Notes: a model not told the origin generated them from the sequence alone. Positions 16,893 to 26,506 are shown, counted from the first letter of the stretch. The stretch: 64,000 bases of DNA from Christensenella sp034926635 (GCA_034926635.1 JAYFQX010000003.1:1-64000); one strand, 5' to 3'. Program-made: numbers and translations.

Positions 16893-18104
16893 ATGATTAA
16901 AATACTGCTCAGCGGGGCAAACGGCAAAATGGGTCAAATGCTTTCCGCTTGTATTGCGCGCGATGAAAACGCCGTTGTCGTAGCGGGCGTTGATAAAATG
17001 CCGGATGCGGTTGCAAATGCATTTCCCGTATACGGTGACTTTCACCACGTTTTGGAAGCGCCGGACGTGATTATTGATTTTTCGCGACCCGACGCGCTTT
17101 TGCCGCTTCTTTCCTATGCTGAAGAGAAAAAAGCTGCGGTTGTGTTATGCACTACCGGTTTTACACCTGCGGATAAAGAGAAAATTGCAGATGCAGCGCA
17201 GCGTATTCCGATTTTTTATTCGGCGAATATGTCTCTTGGCGTAAACCTACAAATGGTACTTGCAAAAAAAGCAGCAGAATTTTTGGGCGGACAGTTTGAC
17301 ATCGAAATTATAGAAAAACATCACAACCAAAAAGTAGACGCGCCCAGCGGAACCGCGCTCGCCATAGCAGACTATGTAAACGATGCTTTTGATGGCGAGA
17401 AAAAATACGTCTATGGGCGTACGCCTGAAGAACACAGAAAACGCGACTCCAGCGAAATCGGTATTCATGCCGTACGCGGCGGTACGGTTGTAGGAGAACA
17501 CGATGTACTTTTTTTCGGCAATGACGAAGTAATCGAAATTCGGCACAGCGCCCTTTCGCGCCATATATTTGCCGAAGGCGCCATCCGTGCCGCAAAATTT
17601 CTTGCAGGAAAAGCGCCCGGATTATATTCCATGTTTGATATCATCACCGATTCCAGCACCGTAATGAACCTGTACACCAGGCAGAACAAAGCAGTTGTAA
17701 GGATTGCCGGTTCTCAGGATAGCTTAAGCCTGATCGCTGATTTATTTAATGCGCTTGCTGCTTCCCATGTGGAGCCGGAAATGATTAACGAATGTGGACG
17801 GACGCATGAAAGAACAGAAATCGTATTTTGTATTTCCGAAAGAGATTTGAAAAAAGTGAATACGGTTCTTGCTGCATTCCCTGCCCTAGAGGTAGAAATT
17901 GCGAAAAACCTGACGACACTTACGCTGGAAGGCGCGGGATTAGAAAAATTATCCGGTACTTCCGCAAAAATGCTTTCCATTCTTGCCTCAGAGGAAATCA
18001 AAACGCATATTTTCCGCTCCTCCCATACAAAGATTTCTATTTGTATTGATAGTGAAGATATGACCAAAGCCGTTAAGGCGATCACTGAAATGTTTAAGCT
18101 GTAA
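16893..18104 (+). CDS. dapB: 4-hydroxy-tetrahydrodipicolinate reductase fused to a tandem ACT regulatory domain
   Basis: The 403-residue protein is about 150 residues longer than ordinary DapB (about 250). Residues 1-251 are a complete DapB: NAD(P) loop SGANGKMG (7-14), FSRP, CTTG, and the catalytic EKHHNQK followed by DAPSGTA (141-155). Residues about 265-403 read as two ACT domains like the C-terminus of aspartokinase: a first unit with SLIADLFNALA and a second with GTSAKMLSILASEEI, then ISICIDSEDMTKAVKAI. No frameshift or stop separates the parts. Allosteric control of DapB by an amino acid, probably lysine, is inferred. The ATG at 16893 has AAGGAG upstream. Confidence 0.9.
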   Translation: MIKILLSGANGKMGQMLSACIARDENAVVVAGVDKMPDAVANAFPVYGDFHHVLEAPDVIIDFSRPDALLPLLSYAEEKKAAVVLCTTGFTPADKEKIADAAQRIPIFYSANMSLGVNLQMVLAKKAAEFLGGQFDIEIIEKHHNQKVDAPSGTALAIADYVNDAFDGEKKYVYGRTPEEHRKRDSSEIGIHAVRGGTVVGEHDVLFFGNDEVIEIRHSALSRHIFAEGAIRAAKFLAGKAPGLYSMFDIITDSSTVMNLYTRQNKAVVRIAGSQDSLSLIADLFNALAASHVEPEMINECGRTHERTEIVFCISERDLKKVNTVLAAFPALEVEIAKNLTTLTLEGAGLEKLSGTSAKMLSILASEEIKTHIFRSSHTKISICIDSEDMTKAVKAITEMFKL

Positions 18105-18121
18105 ACAGCGAGGTCAACAGA

Positions 18122-19501
18122 TTGAAAAATTATGATATTGCAATTATTGGCGGCGGGATCAGTGGAATTATGTCCGCTTACCGCCTCACCGAATCAAACC
18201 CGGCTCTCAAGGTGCTTTTGGTTGAAAAAGGGCATAGTATCACAAAACGTGTTTGCCCGATTATTACGAAAACCGCCGACCGGTGCATCAAATGTAATTC
18301 CTGCGCCATTATGGAAGGCATGGCCGGTGCCGGCGCATTTTCTGATGGAAAATATGTGATTTCCACTGAATATGGCGGCTGGTTGACCGATTTTCTTTCT
18401 CCGTCGACCGTAATCGATTACATTGAGCAGGCAGACAAGCTTCTCGTTTCTTTCGGTGCGACAAAAGAACGATTTATGCCGAACAATGACCTGAAAACGC
18501 TTTGCTTAAAGCATGATCTTCATATGTCGCAGGCACAGCTCAAACATCTTGGTACAGATGAAAACTTTGATACCATGCGCAAGATGATCGAGTATGTTTC
18601 TGCACGGTGCGATATTCTGACCGATACAGACGTTACCGACGTCGATGCGCAGAATCATGTTCTGCATACCATCTGCAAAGGCAAACAGGAAGATTTCTAC
18701 GCAGAACACATTATTTTTGCGGTGGGACGTGCCGGCAGCCGGTTCTTTACCCGGTGGTGCAAACAAAACGGGCTTGAACTGATGAACAACCAGGTGGATA
18801 TCGGTGTCCGGGTAGAGCTTCCCTCCTGTGTTTGGGAGCATTTTTCAAAACGTATTTACGAACCAAAAATCTGGTTTCGCAGCAAAGCGTACGGTGATAC
18901 CACACGGATGTTTTGCTTCAATGAAAAAGGAAGCGTCGTAACAGAAAATACGGATGGCGTCCTCACGGTAAACGGGCATTCCTACCGCGACCAGTCGCGC
19001 AAAACGCAGAACTCCAATTTTGCTCTTTTAACAACCATACGGTTTACCGAACCATTCAAAGAACCGATTGAATATGCCCGCCACGTGGCGAGTCTCGCCA
19101 ACCTGATCAGCGGCGGCAGTGTTTTGGTACAACGTTTTGGCGATCTTCTTGCGGGACGTCGGACAGATGCTAATCGTCTTTTGCAGTCCACTACACAGCC
19201 TACGCTGCATGCAGTTCCCGGAGATTTAAGTCTGTGCTTGCCCAAACGGCAGCTGGACAATATCATTGAAACCCTCTATGCGCTGGATAATATTGCGCCG
19301 GGTACCGCAAATTATGATACGCTGCTTTACGGTGTGGAGTGCAAGTATTATTCCGCACGGCCGATGAGCACGGACTTTGAATTAAACGGGCTCTCTAATG
19401 TCTATGCTACGGGGGACGGCGCCGGTTTCACGCGTTCGCTCTCGCAGGCTGCCGCAAACGGTCTTTATGTTGCAGATAAAATTTTGAAACGAATCGGTTA
19501 A
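18122..19501 (+). CDS. FAD-dependent oxidoreductase of the COG2509 type, function unknown
   Basis: The 459-residue protein begins with a dinucleotide fold (IAIIGGGISGIMSAY) and ends with the second FAD motif VYATGDGAGFTRSLSQAA. Between them is the family-typical Cys cluster at Cys45, Cys55, Cys58 and Cys61 followed by GMAGAGAFSDGK. Spacing CX9CX2CX2C could hold an iron-sulfur centre or a redox disulfide. The start is TTG at 18122 with GCGAGGT upstream; it is the only start in frame that keeps the FAD motif. It is 17 bases after dapB and likely in that operon. The substrate is not known for this family. Confidence 0.78.
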   Translation: MKNYDIAIIGGGISGIMSAYRLTESNPALKVLLVEKGHSITKRVCPIITKTADRCIKCNSCAIMEGMAGAGAFSDGKYVISTEYGGWLTDFLSPSTVIDYIEQADKLLVSFGATKERFMPNNDLKTLCLKHDLHMSQAQLKHLGTDENFDTMRKMIEYVSARCDILTDTDVTDVDAQNHVLHTICKGKQEDFYAEHIIFAVGRAGSRFFTRWCKQNGLELMNNQVDIGVRVELPSCVWEHFSKRIYEPKIWFRSKAYGDTTRMFCFNEKGSVVTENTDGVLTVNGHSYRDQSRKTQNSNFALLTTIRFTEPFKEPIEYARHVASLANLISGGSVLVQRFGDLLAGRRTDANRLLQSTTQPTLHAVPGDLSLCLPKRQLDNIIETLYALDNIAPGTANYDTLLYGVECKYYSARPMSTDFELNGLSNVYATGDGAGFTRSLSQAAANGLYVADKILKRIG

Positions 19502-19514
19502 CACTACAAAAAAG

Positions 19515-19560
19515 GCGGACGTTTGCAGGATATATCCTGCAAACGTCCGCTATTTTTTTA
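19515..19560. terminator. Bidirectional terminator between convergent genes
   Basis: A perfect 16-bp stem (19515-19530 with 19535-19550) around TATA, followed by T-rich sequence on the plus side and a T-run on the minus side. It ends both the lysine operon and the lepA-hemW operon. Confidence 0.93.
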
Positions 19561-19574
19561 TTATTTGCATCGAC

Positions 19575-20705
19575 TTAAAGATTTTGTATCAAAATCCCTA
19601 CTAATCTGTTTTGCAGGTCAAAGCCACGCGCCGTCGGGACTATGCAATCATCTTTCAGCTTGGCAAGACCTTCCCTTTCCGCCGTTTCAAATTCTTTTTT
19701 AAACACATCTAAAAAATCTTCTCCAAAACGGTTCTTATAATCATATAGCATAAACCCGCGTTTCAACCGAAGCTTCAGCATAAAATATTCCAACTTGCTT
19801 TCCTCATCCGAAATAAACTCCGATTGTTCGTATTGCATCTTTCCTTCTGTCATATTCTTGATATAAAGGTCAAGATCGGATGTATTGGCAAAACGCAGCC
19901 TGTCAATACACGAATGCGCCGCCACCCCGAGTCCGAGGTAATCCCGCAGATTCCAATATTTCAGATTGTGCCTGCATTCATCACCCGGAATAGAAAAATT
20001 TGATATTTCATAATTCTCAAATCCACGGTACCCAAGAATATCCTGCGCCATATGATACATCGCAAGGTCGCTATCCTCGTCCGCCGCCAACAGTTCTCCT
20101 CTGCGCTGCATCTGCCCCATCGGCGTATTTTCTTCGATTTTAAGCGCATATGCCGAAATATGCTCCGGCTTTTTATACAGCACATAAAAAAGCGTTTGTT
20201 CCCATTCGGACAGCGTCTGCATCGGCAACGCATAAATAACGTCAATGTTAATGTTCTCAAATCCTGCTTTTCTTGCATCGTTAAACGCTCGGTCAAAAGC
20301 ATCTACGGTATGCACACGTCCCAGCGCCTGCAAGTGCGTATCCTGCGCAGCCTGCAACCCGATACTCAATCTATTTACTCCCGCTTTTTTCCATAATTCA
20401 AGCTTTTCCGCTGAAATGGAGCACGGATTCGCTTCCATAGTAATTTCCGCATCCTCCGTTACCGCAAAACAAATTTTTACGCGGTTCAAGACTTCGACAA
20501 GTTTTCGGGCAGGCAAAACAGACGGTGTACCTCCTCCGATAAAGATGGAATCCACCGCCTTGCCATACATGTTGCCCGTTAATTCAATTTCTTTGCACAA
20601 TGCGCTGACATAAGCATCTTGTTTCGCATTTCCTTCCACAGAGACAAAATCACAATACGCGCATTTTTTTACACAAAATGGAATATGAAGATACAATCCC
20701 AGCAT
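19575..20705 (-). CDS. hemW: Radical SAM heme chaperone HemW
   Basis: A 376-residue radical SAM protein with CX3CX2C at Cys11, Cys15 and Cys18 in HIPFCVKKCAYCDF, followed by the GGGTPS and EANP motifs and the HemW C-terminal domain (FEISNF-type region, LGLGVAAHS). It resembles oxygen-independent coproporphyrinogen oxidase but lacks that enzyme's extra N-terminal CxxC variant, so it is called the heme chaperone. It begins 1 base after the lepA stop, the common lepA-hemW order in Firmicutes. Confidence 0.93.
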   Translation of the reverse strand: MLGLYLHIPFCVKKCAYCDFVSVEGNAKQDAYVSALCKEIELTGNMYGKAVDSIFIGGGTPSVLPARKLVEVLNRVKICFAVTEDAEITMEANPCSISAEKLELWKKAGVNRLSIGLQAAQDTHLQALGRVHTVDAFDRAFNDARKAGFENINIDVIYALPMQTLSEWEQTLFYVLYKKPEHISAYALKIEENTPMGQMQRRGELLAADEDSDLAMYHMAQDILGYRGFENYEISNFSIPGDECRHNLKYWNLRDYLGLGVAAHSCIDRLRFANTSDLDLYIKNMTEGKMQYEQSEFISDEESKLEYFMLKLRLKRGFMLYDYKNRFGEDFLDVFKKEFETAEREGLAKLKDDCIVPTARGFDLQNRLVGILIQNL

Positions 20706-20706
20706 A

Positions 20707-22509
20707 TCAATCCATCTTCAAAACGCTCATAAACGCTTCGGAAGGCACTTCTACATTGCCTACCTGGCGCATACGCTTTTTCCCTTCTTTTTGCTTCTCC
20801 AGAAGTTTTTTCTTACGGGTGATATCTCCGCCATAGCACTTCGCCAAAACGTCCTTGCGCAGCGCTTTAACCGTTTCCCGGGCAATTACTTTTCCGCCGA
20901 TTGCCGCCTGGATCGGGATCTCAAACTGCTGACGCGGAATAACCTCTTTCAACTTTTCCGCAATCGAGCGTCCCCTTGCGTAAGCGCGTTCACGATGAAC
21001 AATCAATGAAAGCGCATCGCACATATCGCCGTTCAAAAGAATATCCAGCTTCACAAGATCGCTCTTTTGATACCCCTTTATTTCATAATCCATGGAAGCA
21101 TAACCCCGCGTGCGCGATTTCAGGTTATCAAAAAAATCATAAATAATTTCGTTCAGCGGAATTTCGTAATGGAGGAGTACCCGCGTCGATTCGATATATT
21201 CCATATTTTTAAAGACGCCGCGTTTATCCTGGCAAAGCTCCATAACTGCACCGACGTAAGTATCCGGTGTCATGACGCTTACCTTTGCAATAGGCTCTTC
21301 CATATATTCTATCGCAGAAATTTCAGGCAGGTTTGTCGGGTTATCAATCTCCATTTCTTCCCCGCTCATCAGCTTTACGCGATATGCAACGCTGGGCGCT
21401 GTCGTCACCAAATCGAGGTCAAACTCACGTTCCAGCCTTTCCTGTATGATTTCCATATGCAGCAGCCCTAAAAAGCCGCAGCGGAACCCAAATCCAAGCG
21501 CAACGGATACTTCGGCATCATAAAGCAGTGAAGCATCGTTTAACTGCAGCTTTTCCAACGCGTCCCGCAAATCATCATATTTCGCGCCGTCTGCAGGATA
21601 AATACCGCAATACACCATTGGCGTAATCTTCTTATAACCGGGCAATGGTTTTTTGGCAGGGTTGTTGTCATCGGTCATAGTATCGCCCACACGGGTATCT
21701 CCGACGTTCTTTATGCTGGCCGCCACATAGCCTACTTCACCGGCTTTCAGTTCTTTTGTCGGCAGAAGCGCAGGCGTAAAAATACCGACCTCTGTCACGT
21801 CAAAGGTTTTGCCTGTCGCCATAAAACGAATTTTTGTCCCTGGTCTTACCACGCCATTTTTGACGCGCACGTGACTGATGGCGCCTTTATAATTATCATA
21901 ATAAGAATCAAAAACCAATGCTTTAAAGGGCTTATTGACATCTCCCAACGGACTGGGCAGCTTTTCTACGATGGCGTCCAGAACCTGTCCTACATTTTCT
22001 CCGCTTTTTGCGCTGATCCGCGGTGCATCCGAGGCATCAATCCCCAGAACATCCTCGATCTCCGTTGCAATTTCGTCTGGACGTGCACTTGGTAAATCCA
22101 CTTTATTGATCACCGGAATAATTTCCAGGTTGTTATCGAGCGCAAGATAAACGTTTGCAAGCGTTTGCGCCTCAATTCCCTGGCTGGAGTCCACAACGAG
22201 AATGGCACCCTCGCACGCCGCCAGGCTTCGTGATACTTCGTATGTGAAGTCCACATGTCCGGGAGTATCAATCAGATTCAGCTCGTATTCCTCGCCGTCC
22301 TTCTCATAAATCATCCGGACTGCCTGTGATTTGATGGTAATGCCGCGTTCCCGCTCCAAATCCATCGTATCTAGAAGCTGTTCCTTGATATCCCTTTGCG
22401 CCACCGTTCCCGTCATCTCAATCAAGCGATCCGCCAAAGTAGATTTTCCATGATCTATATGCGCTATAATACAAAAATTCCGTATTCTGTTTTGATAATC
22501 GTTGTTCAT
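20707..22509 (-). CDS. lepA: Elongation factor 4 (back-translocating GTPase LepA)
   Basis: The 600-residue GTPase has the normal LepA length. G1 motif AHIDHGKST (16-24), the switch II DTPGHVDF, NKVD, then EF-G-like domains and the LepA-specific C-terminal domain ending in RQVGNVEVPSEAF. It acts on stalled or mistranslocated ribosomes. GAGGTG precedes the ATG. A sigma-A promoter lies upstream. Confidence 0.97.
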   Translation of the reverse strand: MNNDYQNRIRNFCIIAHIDHGKSTLADRLIEMTGTVAQRDIKEQLLDTMDLERERGITIKSQAVRMIYEKDGEEYELNLIDTPGHVDFTYEVSRSLAACEGAILVVDSSQGIEAQTLANVYLALDNNLEIIPVINKVDLPSARPDEIATEIEDVLGIDASDAPRISAKSGENVGQVLDAIVEKLPSPLGDVNKPFKALVFDSYYDNYKGAISHVRVKNGVVRPGTKIRFMATGKTFDVTEVGIFTPALLPTKELKAGEVGYVAASIKNVGDTRVGDTMTDDNNPAKKPLPGYKKITPMVYCGIYPADGAKYDDLRDALEKLQLNDASLLYDAEVSVALGFGFRCGFLGLLHMEIIQERLEREFDLDLVTTAPSVAYRVKLMSGEEMEIDNPTNLPEISAIEYMEEPIAKVSVMTPDTYVGAVMELCQDKRGVFKNMEYIESTRVLLHYEIPLNEIIYDFFDNLKSRTRGYASMDYEIKGYQKSDLVKLDILLNGDMCDALSLIVHRERAYARGRSIAEKLKEVIPRQQFEIPIQAAIGGKVIARETVKALRKDVLAKCYGGDITRKKKLLEKQKEGKKRMRQVGNVEVPSEAFMSVLKMD

Positions 22510-22537
22510 GCTTTCACCTCAAAATTATTCCCTATCT

Positions 22538-22566
22538 ATCATACGCATTCGTGATAAAAAAATCAA
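22538..22566 (-). promoter_or_regulatory. lepA-hemW promoter
   Basis: Minus strand TTGATT (22561-22566), 17-bp spacer, TATGAT (22538-22543), 29 bases upstream of the lepA ATG. Confidence 0.65.
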
Positions 22567-22599
22567 TAAAATTCGCGGAATCCCGCAAAATGCGTTTCT

Positions 22600-22627
22600 T
22601 TTCCATCTGCTATAAATATGGTATAAT
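22600..22627 (+). promoter_or_regulatory. Promoter of the LUD gene
   Basis: TTTCCA (22600-22605), 16-bp spacer, TATAAT (22622-22627). The -10 is perfect and the -35 modest. It diverges from the lepA promoter. Confidence 0.55.
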
Positions 22628-22678
22628 AGTAAGAAAAAATTGCGGCAAACACAGCCGTGTAAAAAAGGGGAATTCCTG

Positions 22679-23296
22679 ATGGAAGAATATGGTGAACTTA
22701 TTAGCCTGCTGAATAAAAAAGGTTTTTTTGCGGAACAAATGGAAACATCTACAGACGCGAAGAAACGTGTTATGGCACTCTTATCAGATGCCAGCACCGT
22801 TGGAATTGGCGGCAGCATGACGCTGAAAGAAACCGGTATTTTTGATGAAGTTACATCAAGCGGCAAAACAATATATTCACAGGTTTTAGAATTACAAAAA
22901 GAAAATCCCGATTGCAAAGCCGTTTGGCGCAATGCAATGGTGGCAGACGCCTATCTTTGTTCAACAAATGCCCTTACCCTTCAAGGTGACCTAATCAATA
23001 TTGACGGAAACGGCAATCGTGTCGCCGCTATGTTTTTTGGTCCCGACCAGGTGATTATCGTATGCGGCATTAATAAAATCGTTAAGGGCCCGCACGAAGC
23101 AATCGGACGGATCAAAAAAGAAGCGTGTCCTCCCAATGCGCGAAGGCTGGGAAGAAAAACGCCTTGTGCCCTGACAGGAAACTGCGGTGAGTGCGAAGGT
23201 CCCCAGCGCATGTGCAATGTAACAGTACGCATCCAGTACCCGCCGAAAGGAAAACAAATTCATATTCTGTTGGTAGACGAAAAGCTCGGCTACTGA
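22679..23296 (+). CDS. LUD domain protein (lactate utilization protein C-like)
   Basis: A 205-residue LUD/DUF162 protein with the glycine-rich VGIGGSMTLKETGIF and a C-terminal region with NCGECEGPQRMCNV. LUD proteins occur as LutC in iron-sulfur lactate oxidase and as single proteins of unknown role. The partner genes lutA and lutB are absent here. The ATG at 22679 has AGGGG upstream; a start at 22640 would add 13 unrelated residues. Confidence 0.82.
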   Translation: MEEYGELISLLNKKGFFAEQMETSTDAKKRVMALLSDASTVGIGGSMTLKETGIFDEVTSSGKTIYSQVLELQKENPDCKAVWRNAMVADAYLCSTNALTLQGDLINIDGNGNRVAAMFFGPDQVIIVCGINKIVKGPHEAIGRIKKEACPPNARRLGRKTPCALTGNCGECEGPQRMCNVTVRIQYPPKGKQIHILLVDEKLGY

Positions 23297-23344
23297 TGGT
23301 CTCTAGCAACAGAAATACAATATTTTTTAAAGGAGCCTTAAAAA

Positions 23345-25069
23345 ATGGATTATCAAGTAGAATATGAACAATGGAAAAAAGCACTAGCGGGGACAGAGTA
23401 TTATGAAGAGCTGCTTGCGCTTGCAGGAACATCAGAAGATTTGCAGGATAGCTTCTATAAAGAAATGGAATTTGGCACTGCCGGTATGCGCGGTATTATC
23501 GGCATGGGAACGAACCGCATGAATGTTTTTACGGTAAAACGCGCGACGCAAGCGCTCGCTAATAATATCCTTGCACATGGCGATCCCCAGGCAGGCGTGG
23601 CAATCGCGTATGACACCCGAAGGAACAGTGATGTTTTTGCGCGCGAAACCGCGGGTGTATTGTGCCAAAACGGTATTCGTGTCATGATGTACAGGACGCC
23701 TCACAGCGTTCCGCAGCTTTCTTTCACAATTTTGGAGCTTTCGTGCACGGCGGGGGTCGTCGTTACCGCCAGCCATAACCCTCCCGCCTATAACGGATAT
23801 AAGGTATACGGCGCAGACGGCGGGCAATGCCCGGTTTCGGATTCCGACCGCATCACCGAGTATATCGGGCAGATCGGCGACATGTTCCATATCCCTTCCA
23901 TGTCCCTTGAAGAAGCGGAGCAAAAAGGGCTTCTTACATGGCTCGGGGAAGAAATGGACGAAATTTATTATAAAAAAGTAGAAGACCTTTGTCTGATCCC
24001 TGATATTATTAAACAGCAATCCAAAACGCTCAATATTGTATACACGCCCCTGCACGGAACAGGTAACCTTCCGGTACGTCGCGTTCTGCGCGATCTTGGA
24101 TTTCAAAATATTCATGTAGTGCCGCAGCAAGAGCACCCTGACCCCAATTTTTCTACAGTAAAAGCACCGAATCCGGAAGAACGCCAGTGCTTTGACCTGG
24201 CGATTGCGCTCGCAAACCAAAAGGACGCAAACCTGATTCTGGCAACCGACCCGGACAGCGACCGTTTGGGCGTAGCTGTACGAAATAACAGCGGAGATTT
24301 TGTAACGCTGACGGGTAATCAAATCGGATGCCTGCTGATGGATTTTATCCTGTCGCAAAAACAGGCTTCTCTGAAGGGTAATGAATTTGTTGTGAAGTCC
24401 ATCGTCAGCAGTACGATGGCAGACGTTATTGCCGCACACTACGGCGTTACCATCAAGAGTGTCTTCACGGGTTTCAAATATATCGCAGAACAAATCAAGC
24501 TTGCCCTTAAAACCGGTAACGACGGATTCTTGTTCGGCTATGAAGAAAGCTATGGTTTTTTGCAAGGATCGTTTGTACGGGATAAAGACGCGATTCAGGC
24601 TGCTATGCTAGTCGCCGAAGCCGCATGCTATTACGCTGCTAAAGGTATGACGCTTTACGAAGCGGTAGATGCCCTTTACGAAAAATACGGATGGTTTCAA
24701 GAATCCGTTATTTCTAAAACACTTTATGGCAAAGAAGGCATCGAAAAAATTCAAAATGCCGTGAAAGTTCTCCGCGCTACTTATCCCCAACAGATCGGTA
24801 ATTTCCGTGTGCTGAAAGTACGCGATTACTTAACCGGTCGGGAAACCGACCTGACGGATGGATCATCCACGCCTATTTCGATGTCAGAAACCTCCAACGT
24901 ACTTGAATTTCATTTGGATCAAGGACAGTTGATGATTCGCCCTTCCGGCACGGAACCAAAACTGAAATCTTATCTTTCCGCTTGTTCTAAAGAGCGCAGT
25001 CAAGCAGAATTTTTGCTTGACGAATTAAAAACAGCTACCGTCAATTTGATTGAAAAACTGACGAACTAA
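23345..25069 (+). CDS. Phospho-sugar mutase (phosphoglucomutase/phosphomannomutase, PgcA type)
   Basis: A 574-residue alpha-D-phosphohexomutase with all four domains. The phosphoserine loop TASHNP (Ser143), metal loop DPDSDR (302-307), sugar loop GYEESYGF and phosphate loop RPSGTEPKLKSY are intact. It interconverts glucose 1- and 6-phosphate (or mannose esters) for glycogen and envelope sugar synthesis. AAGGAG lies 9 bases before the ATG. It follows the LUD gene by 48 bases and may share its promoter. Confidence 0.93.
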   Translation: MDYQVEYEQWKKALAGTEYYEELLALAGTSEDLQDSFYKEMEFGTAGMRGIIGMGTNRMNVFTVKRATQALANNILAHGDPQAGVAIAYDTRRNSDVFARETAGVLCQNGIRVMMYRTPHSVPQLSFTILELSCTAGVVVTASHNPPAYNGYKVYGADGGQCPVSDSDRITEYIGQIGDMFHIPSMSLEEAEQKGLLTWLGEEMDEIYYKKVEDLCLIPDIIKQQSKTLNIVYTPLHGTGNLPVRRVLRDLGFQNIHVVPQQEHPDPNFSTVKAPNPEERQCFDLAIALANQKDANLILATDPDSDRLGVAVRNNSGDFVTLTGNQIGCLLMDFILSQKQASLKGNEFVVKSIVSSTMADVIAAHYGVTIKSVFTGFKYIAEQIKLALKTGNDGFLFGYEESYGFLQGSFVRDKDAIQAAMLVAEAACYYAAKGMTLYEAVDALYEKYGWFQESVISKTLYGKEGIEKIQNAVKVLRATYPQQIGNFRVLKVRDYLTGRETDLTDGSSTPISMSETSNVLEFHLDQGQLMIRPSGTEPKLKSYLSACSKERSQAEFLLDELKTATVNLIEKLTN

Positions 25070-25078
25070 CGAGTCATA

Positions 25079-25113
25079 AAAAAGGATGGAAAAAATATTC
25101 CATCCTTTTTTAA
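25079..25113. terminator. Bidirectional terminator
   Basis: AAAAAGGATGGAA (25079-25091) pairs with TTCCATCCTTTTT (25098-25110), 6-base loop, with T-runs on both sides. It separates convergent phosphomutase and MFS genes. Confidence 0.92.
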
Positions 25114-25143
25114 TACCTTTTTTCATTTGTCTTTTATGCCATC

Positions 25144-26358
25144 TTATTTGCCGACTTCCCGCAGACAGGCATGTTTTTTCATCATAATACGCGTCAGCAC
25201 AATAGGCACAACCATCAGCGCCGCAGCCAAATATAACGGCAAAGCAAAACCTGTTGTCTGCGCCATTTTTCCGATGACCAACGGAGAAATCATAATTCCT
25301 ATATTTACTGCAAATACTTGTATGGCAGATGCAGAAGCCGTACGCTTTGGGAATACCGCACAACACATCATGACCAGTGTTACAGCGTTTGCTCCCTGGA
25401 AAAATCCTGCAATAACCACCAACACTATCATCACCGGGTTATACGGCACTGAAAACGCAATAATCATGCTGACCGCCGACGCGATACTAAACCCTGAAAA
25501 CACAGCTGCCGCACTCATTTTTCGCAGGAAAAACGGACTTAAAAACCGCATAATAAGTGCGCCCGCAAAAAATCCCGTCAACACAAGCCCCGCCGTGTCA
25601 AACGGCATTCCCCTGACTTCAATGCAATAGGTCGGCAGCCAGGAAGACATGCCAAACTGATAAATAAACTGGAATACGCAAATGACCAATAAAATCCACG
25701 CTTCTTTTGTTTTAAAGATCTCCGCCGGATTTTCCGTAGCACGTTTTTTCATTTCCTCCATATGCGCATATGGCGTTTCGCGCATTACTTTCTTTCCGGC
25801 TATTACATATAACAGAAAGATGACGCAGGCTGCAAGCCCAATCCATAAAAACGGAATACGAAAAGTATTCATAATTTTTGGATTCACCATCAGCGTAACA
25901 AACAACGGTCCGACCATAGCGCCAAGTCCGTAAAACGCATGCGTAATTGGAAGCAGCGTGCTCTTTTTATGTGGATAAACCTCGGTAATGACGCCGTTCA
26001 CCATAATATCTACGCCCGTGAAGCCAATTCCCGCAATGGTGACGAGCACAACCAATATTACATAAGATGGTGCAAAGCCGATCAGCACACTTGAGGCTCC
26101 CATGATCAGCGTTCCCAGTGCAACCACATAGATCTTGTTAAAACGTTCTCCCATCAGCGCCAAAAAAACCGAGCAGATAAAGCCACCTACCGACTGCATC
26201 GTCAAAATAAACCCCTGCTGCGCCGAATTGATCTGATAGAACCCCATCATTACGGTTGCATCTGCGCCAAATAAATTAACGTAAAACGCATATACAACGT
26301 AAACGGAAAACGTCATAATCACGAGAAACCAATGCCGTTTGTCTAAATACTTTGTCAT
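25144..26358 (-). CDS. MFS transporter
   Basis: A 404-residue major facilitator with about twelve membrane segments. The loop 2-3 signature is present in modified form (ALMGERFNKIYVVALG), and the central loop HMEEMKKRATENPAEIFKT separates the halves. The start at 26358 is chosen from AAAGGG 7 bases upstream; the longer frame from 26421 crosses a terminator hairpin. The substrate cannot be predicted. No promoter was seen between the upstream terminator and this gene. Confidence 0.85.
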   Translation of the reverse strand: MTKYLDKRHWFLVIMTFSVYVVYAFYVNLFGADATVMMGFYQINSAQQGFILTMQSVGGFICSVFLALMGERFNKIYVVALGTLIMGASSVLIGFAPSYVILVVLVTIAGIGFTGVDIMVNGVITEVYPHKKSTLLPITHAFYGLGAMVGPLFVTLMVNPKIMNTFRIPFLWIGLAACVIFLLYVIAGKKVMRETPYAHMEEMKKRATENPAEIFKTKEAWILLVICVFQFIYQFGMSSWLPTYCIEVRGMPFDTAGLVLTGFFAGALIMRFLSPFFLRKMSAAAVFSGFSIASAVSMIIAFSVPYNPVMIVLVVIAGFFQGANAVTLVMMCCAVFPKRTASASAIQVFAVNIGIMISPLVIGKMAQTTGFALPLYLAAALMVVPIVLTRIMMKKHACLREVGK

Positions 26359-26403
26359 ATTCGCCCTTTCTGGTATCGCCGTCAATTCCGGCAATGAGGA
26401 ATG

Positions 26404-26461
26404 AAAAACTCCCTTTTGCATATCGTAGTCTGCATCCTACGCGCCTTTTTAGGGAGTTTTT
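26404..26461 (-). terminator. Terminator at the end of the inositol-phosphate-synthase operon
   Basis: AAAAACTCCCT (26404-26414) pairs with AGGGAGTTTTT (26451-26461). The loop contains a second small stem, CGTAG (26425-26429) with CTACG (26437-26441). Minus-strand transcripts from the HAD gene reach it after about 45 bases. It also sits 46 bases before the MFS start, so it could serve as an attenuator for that gene. Confidence 0.75.
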
Positions 26462-26506
26462 CGCTTACTGGTATGATAATTTCATAATGATATGACGAGA
26501 ATTGCC

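Noticed and set aside
22679..23296. Part of a LutABC lactate oxidase operon
   Set aside because: No lutA or lutB neighbour is present; the gene is followed by a phosphohexomutase.
23432..24565. A 377-codon open frame on the minus strand
   Set aside because: It lies wholly antisense to the phosphohexomutase, whose motifs are all intact. The product is Cys/Arg/His-rich without a domain, and it has no ribosome binding site.
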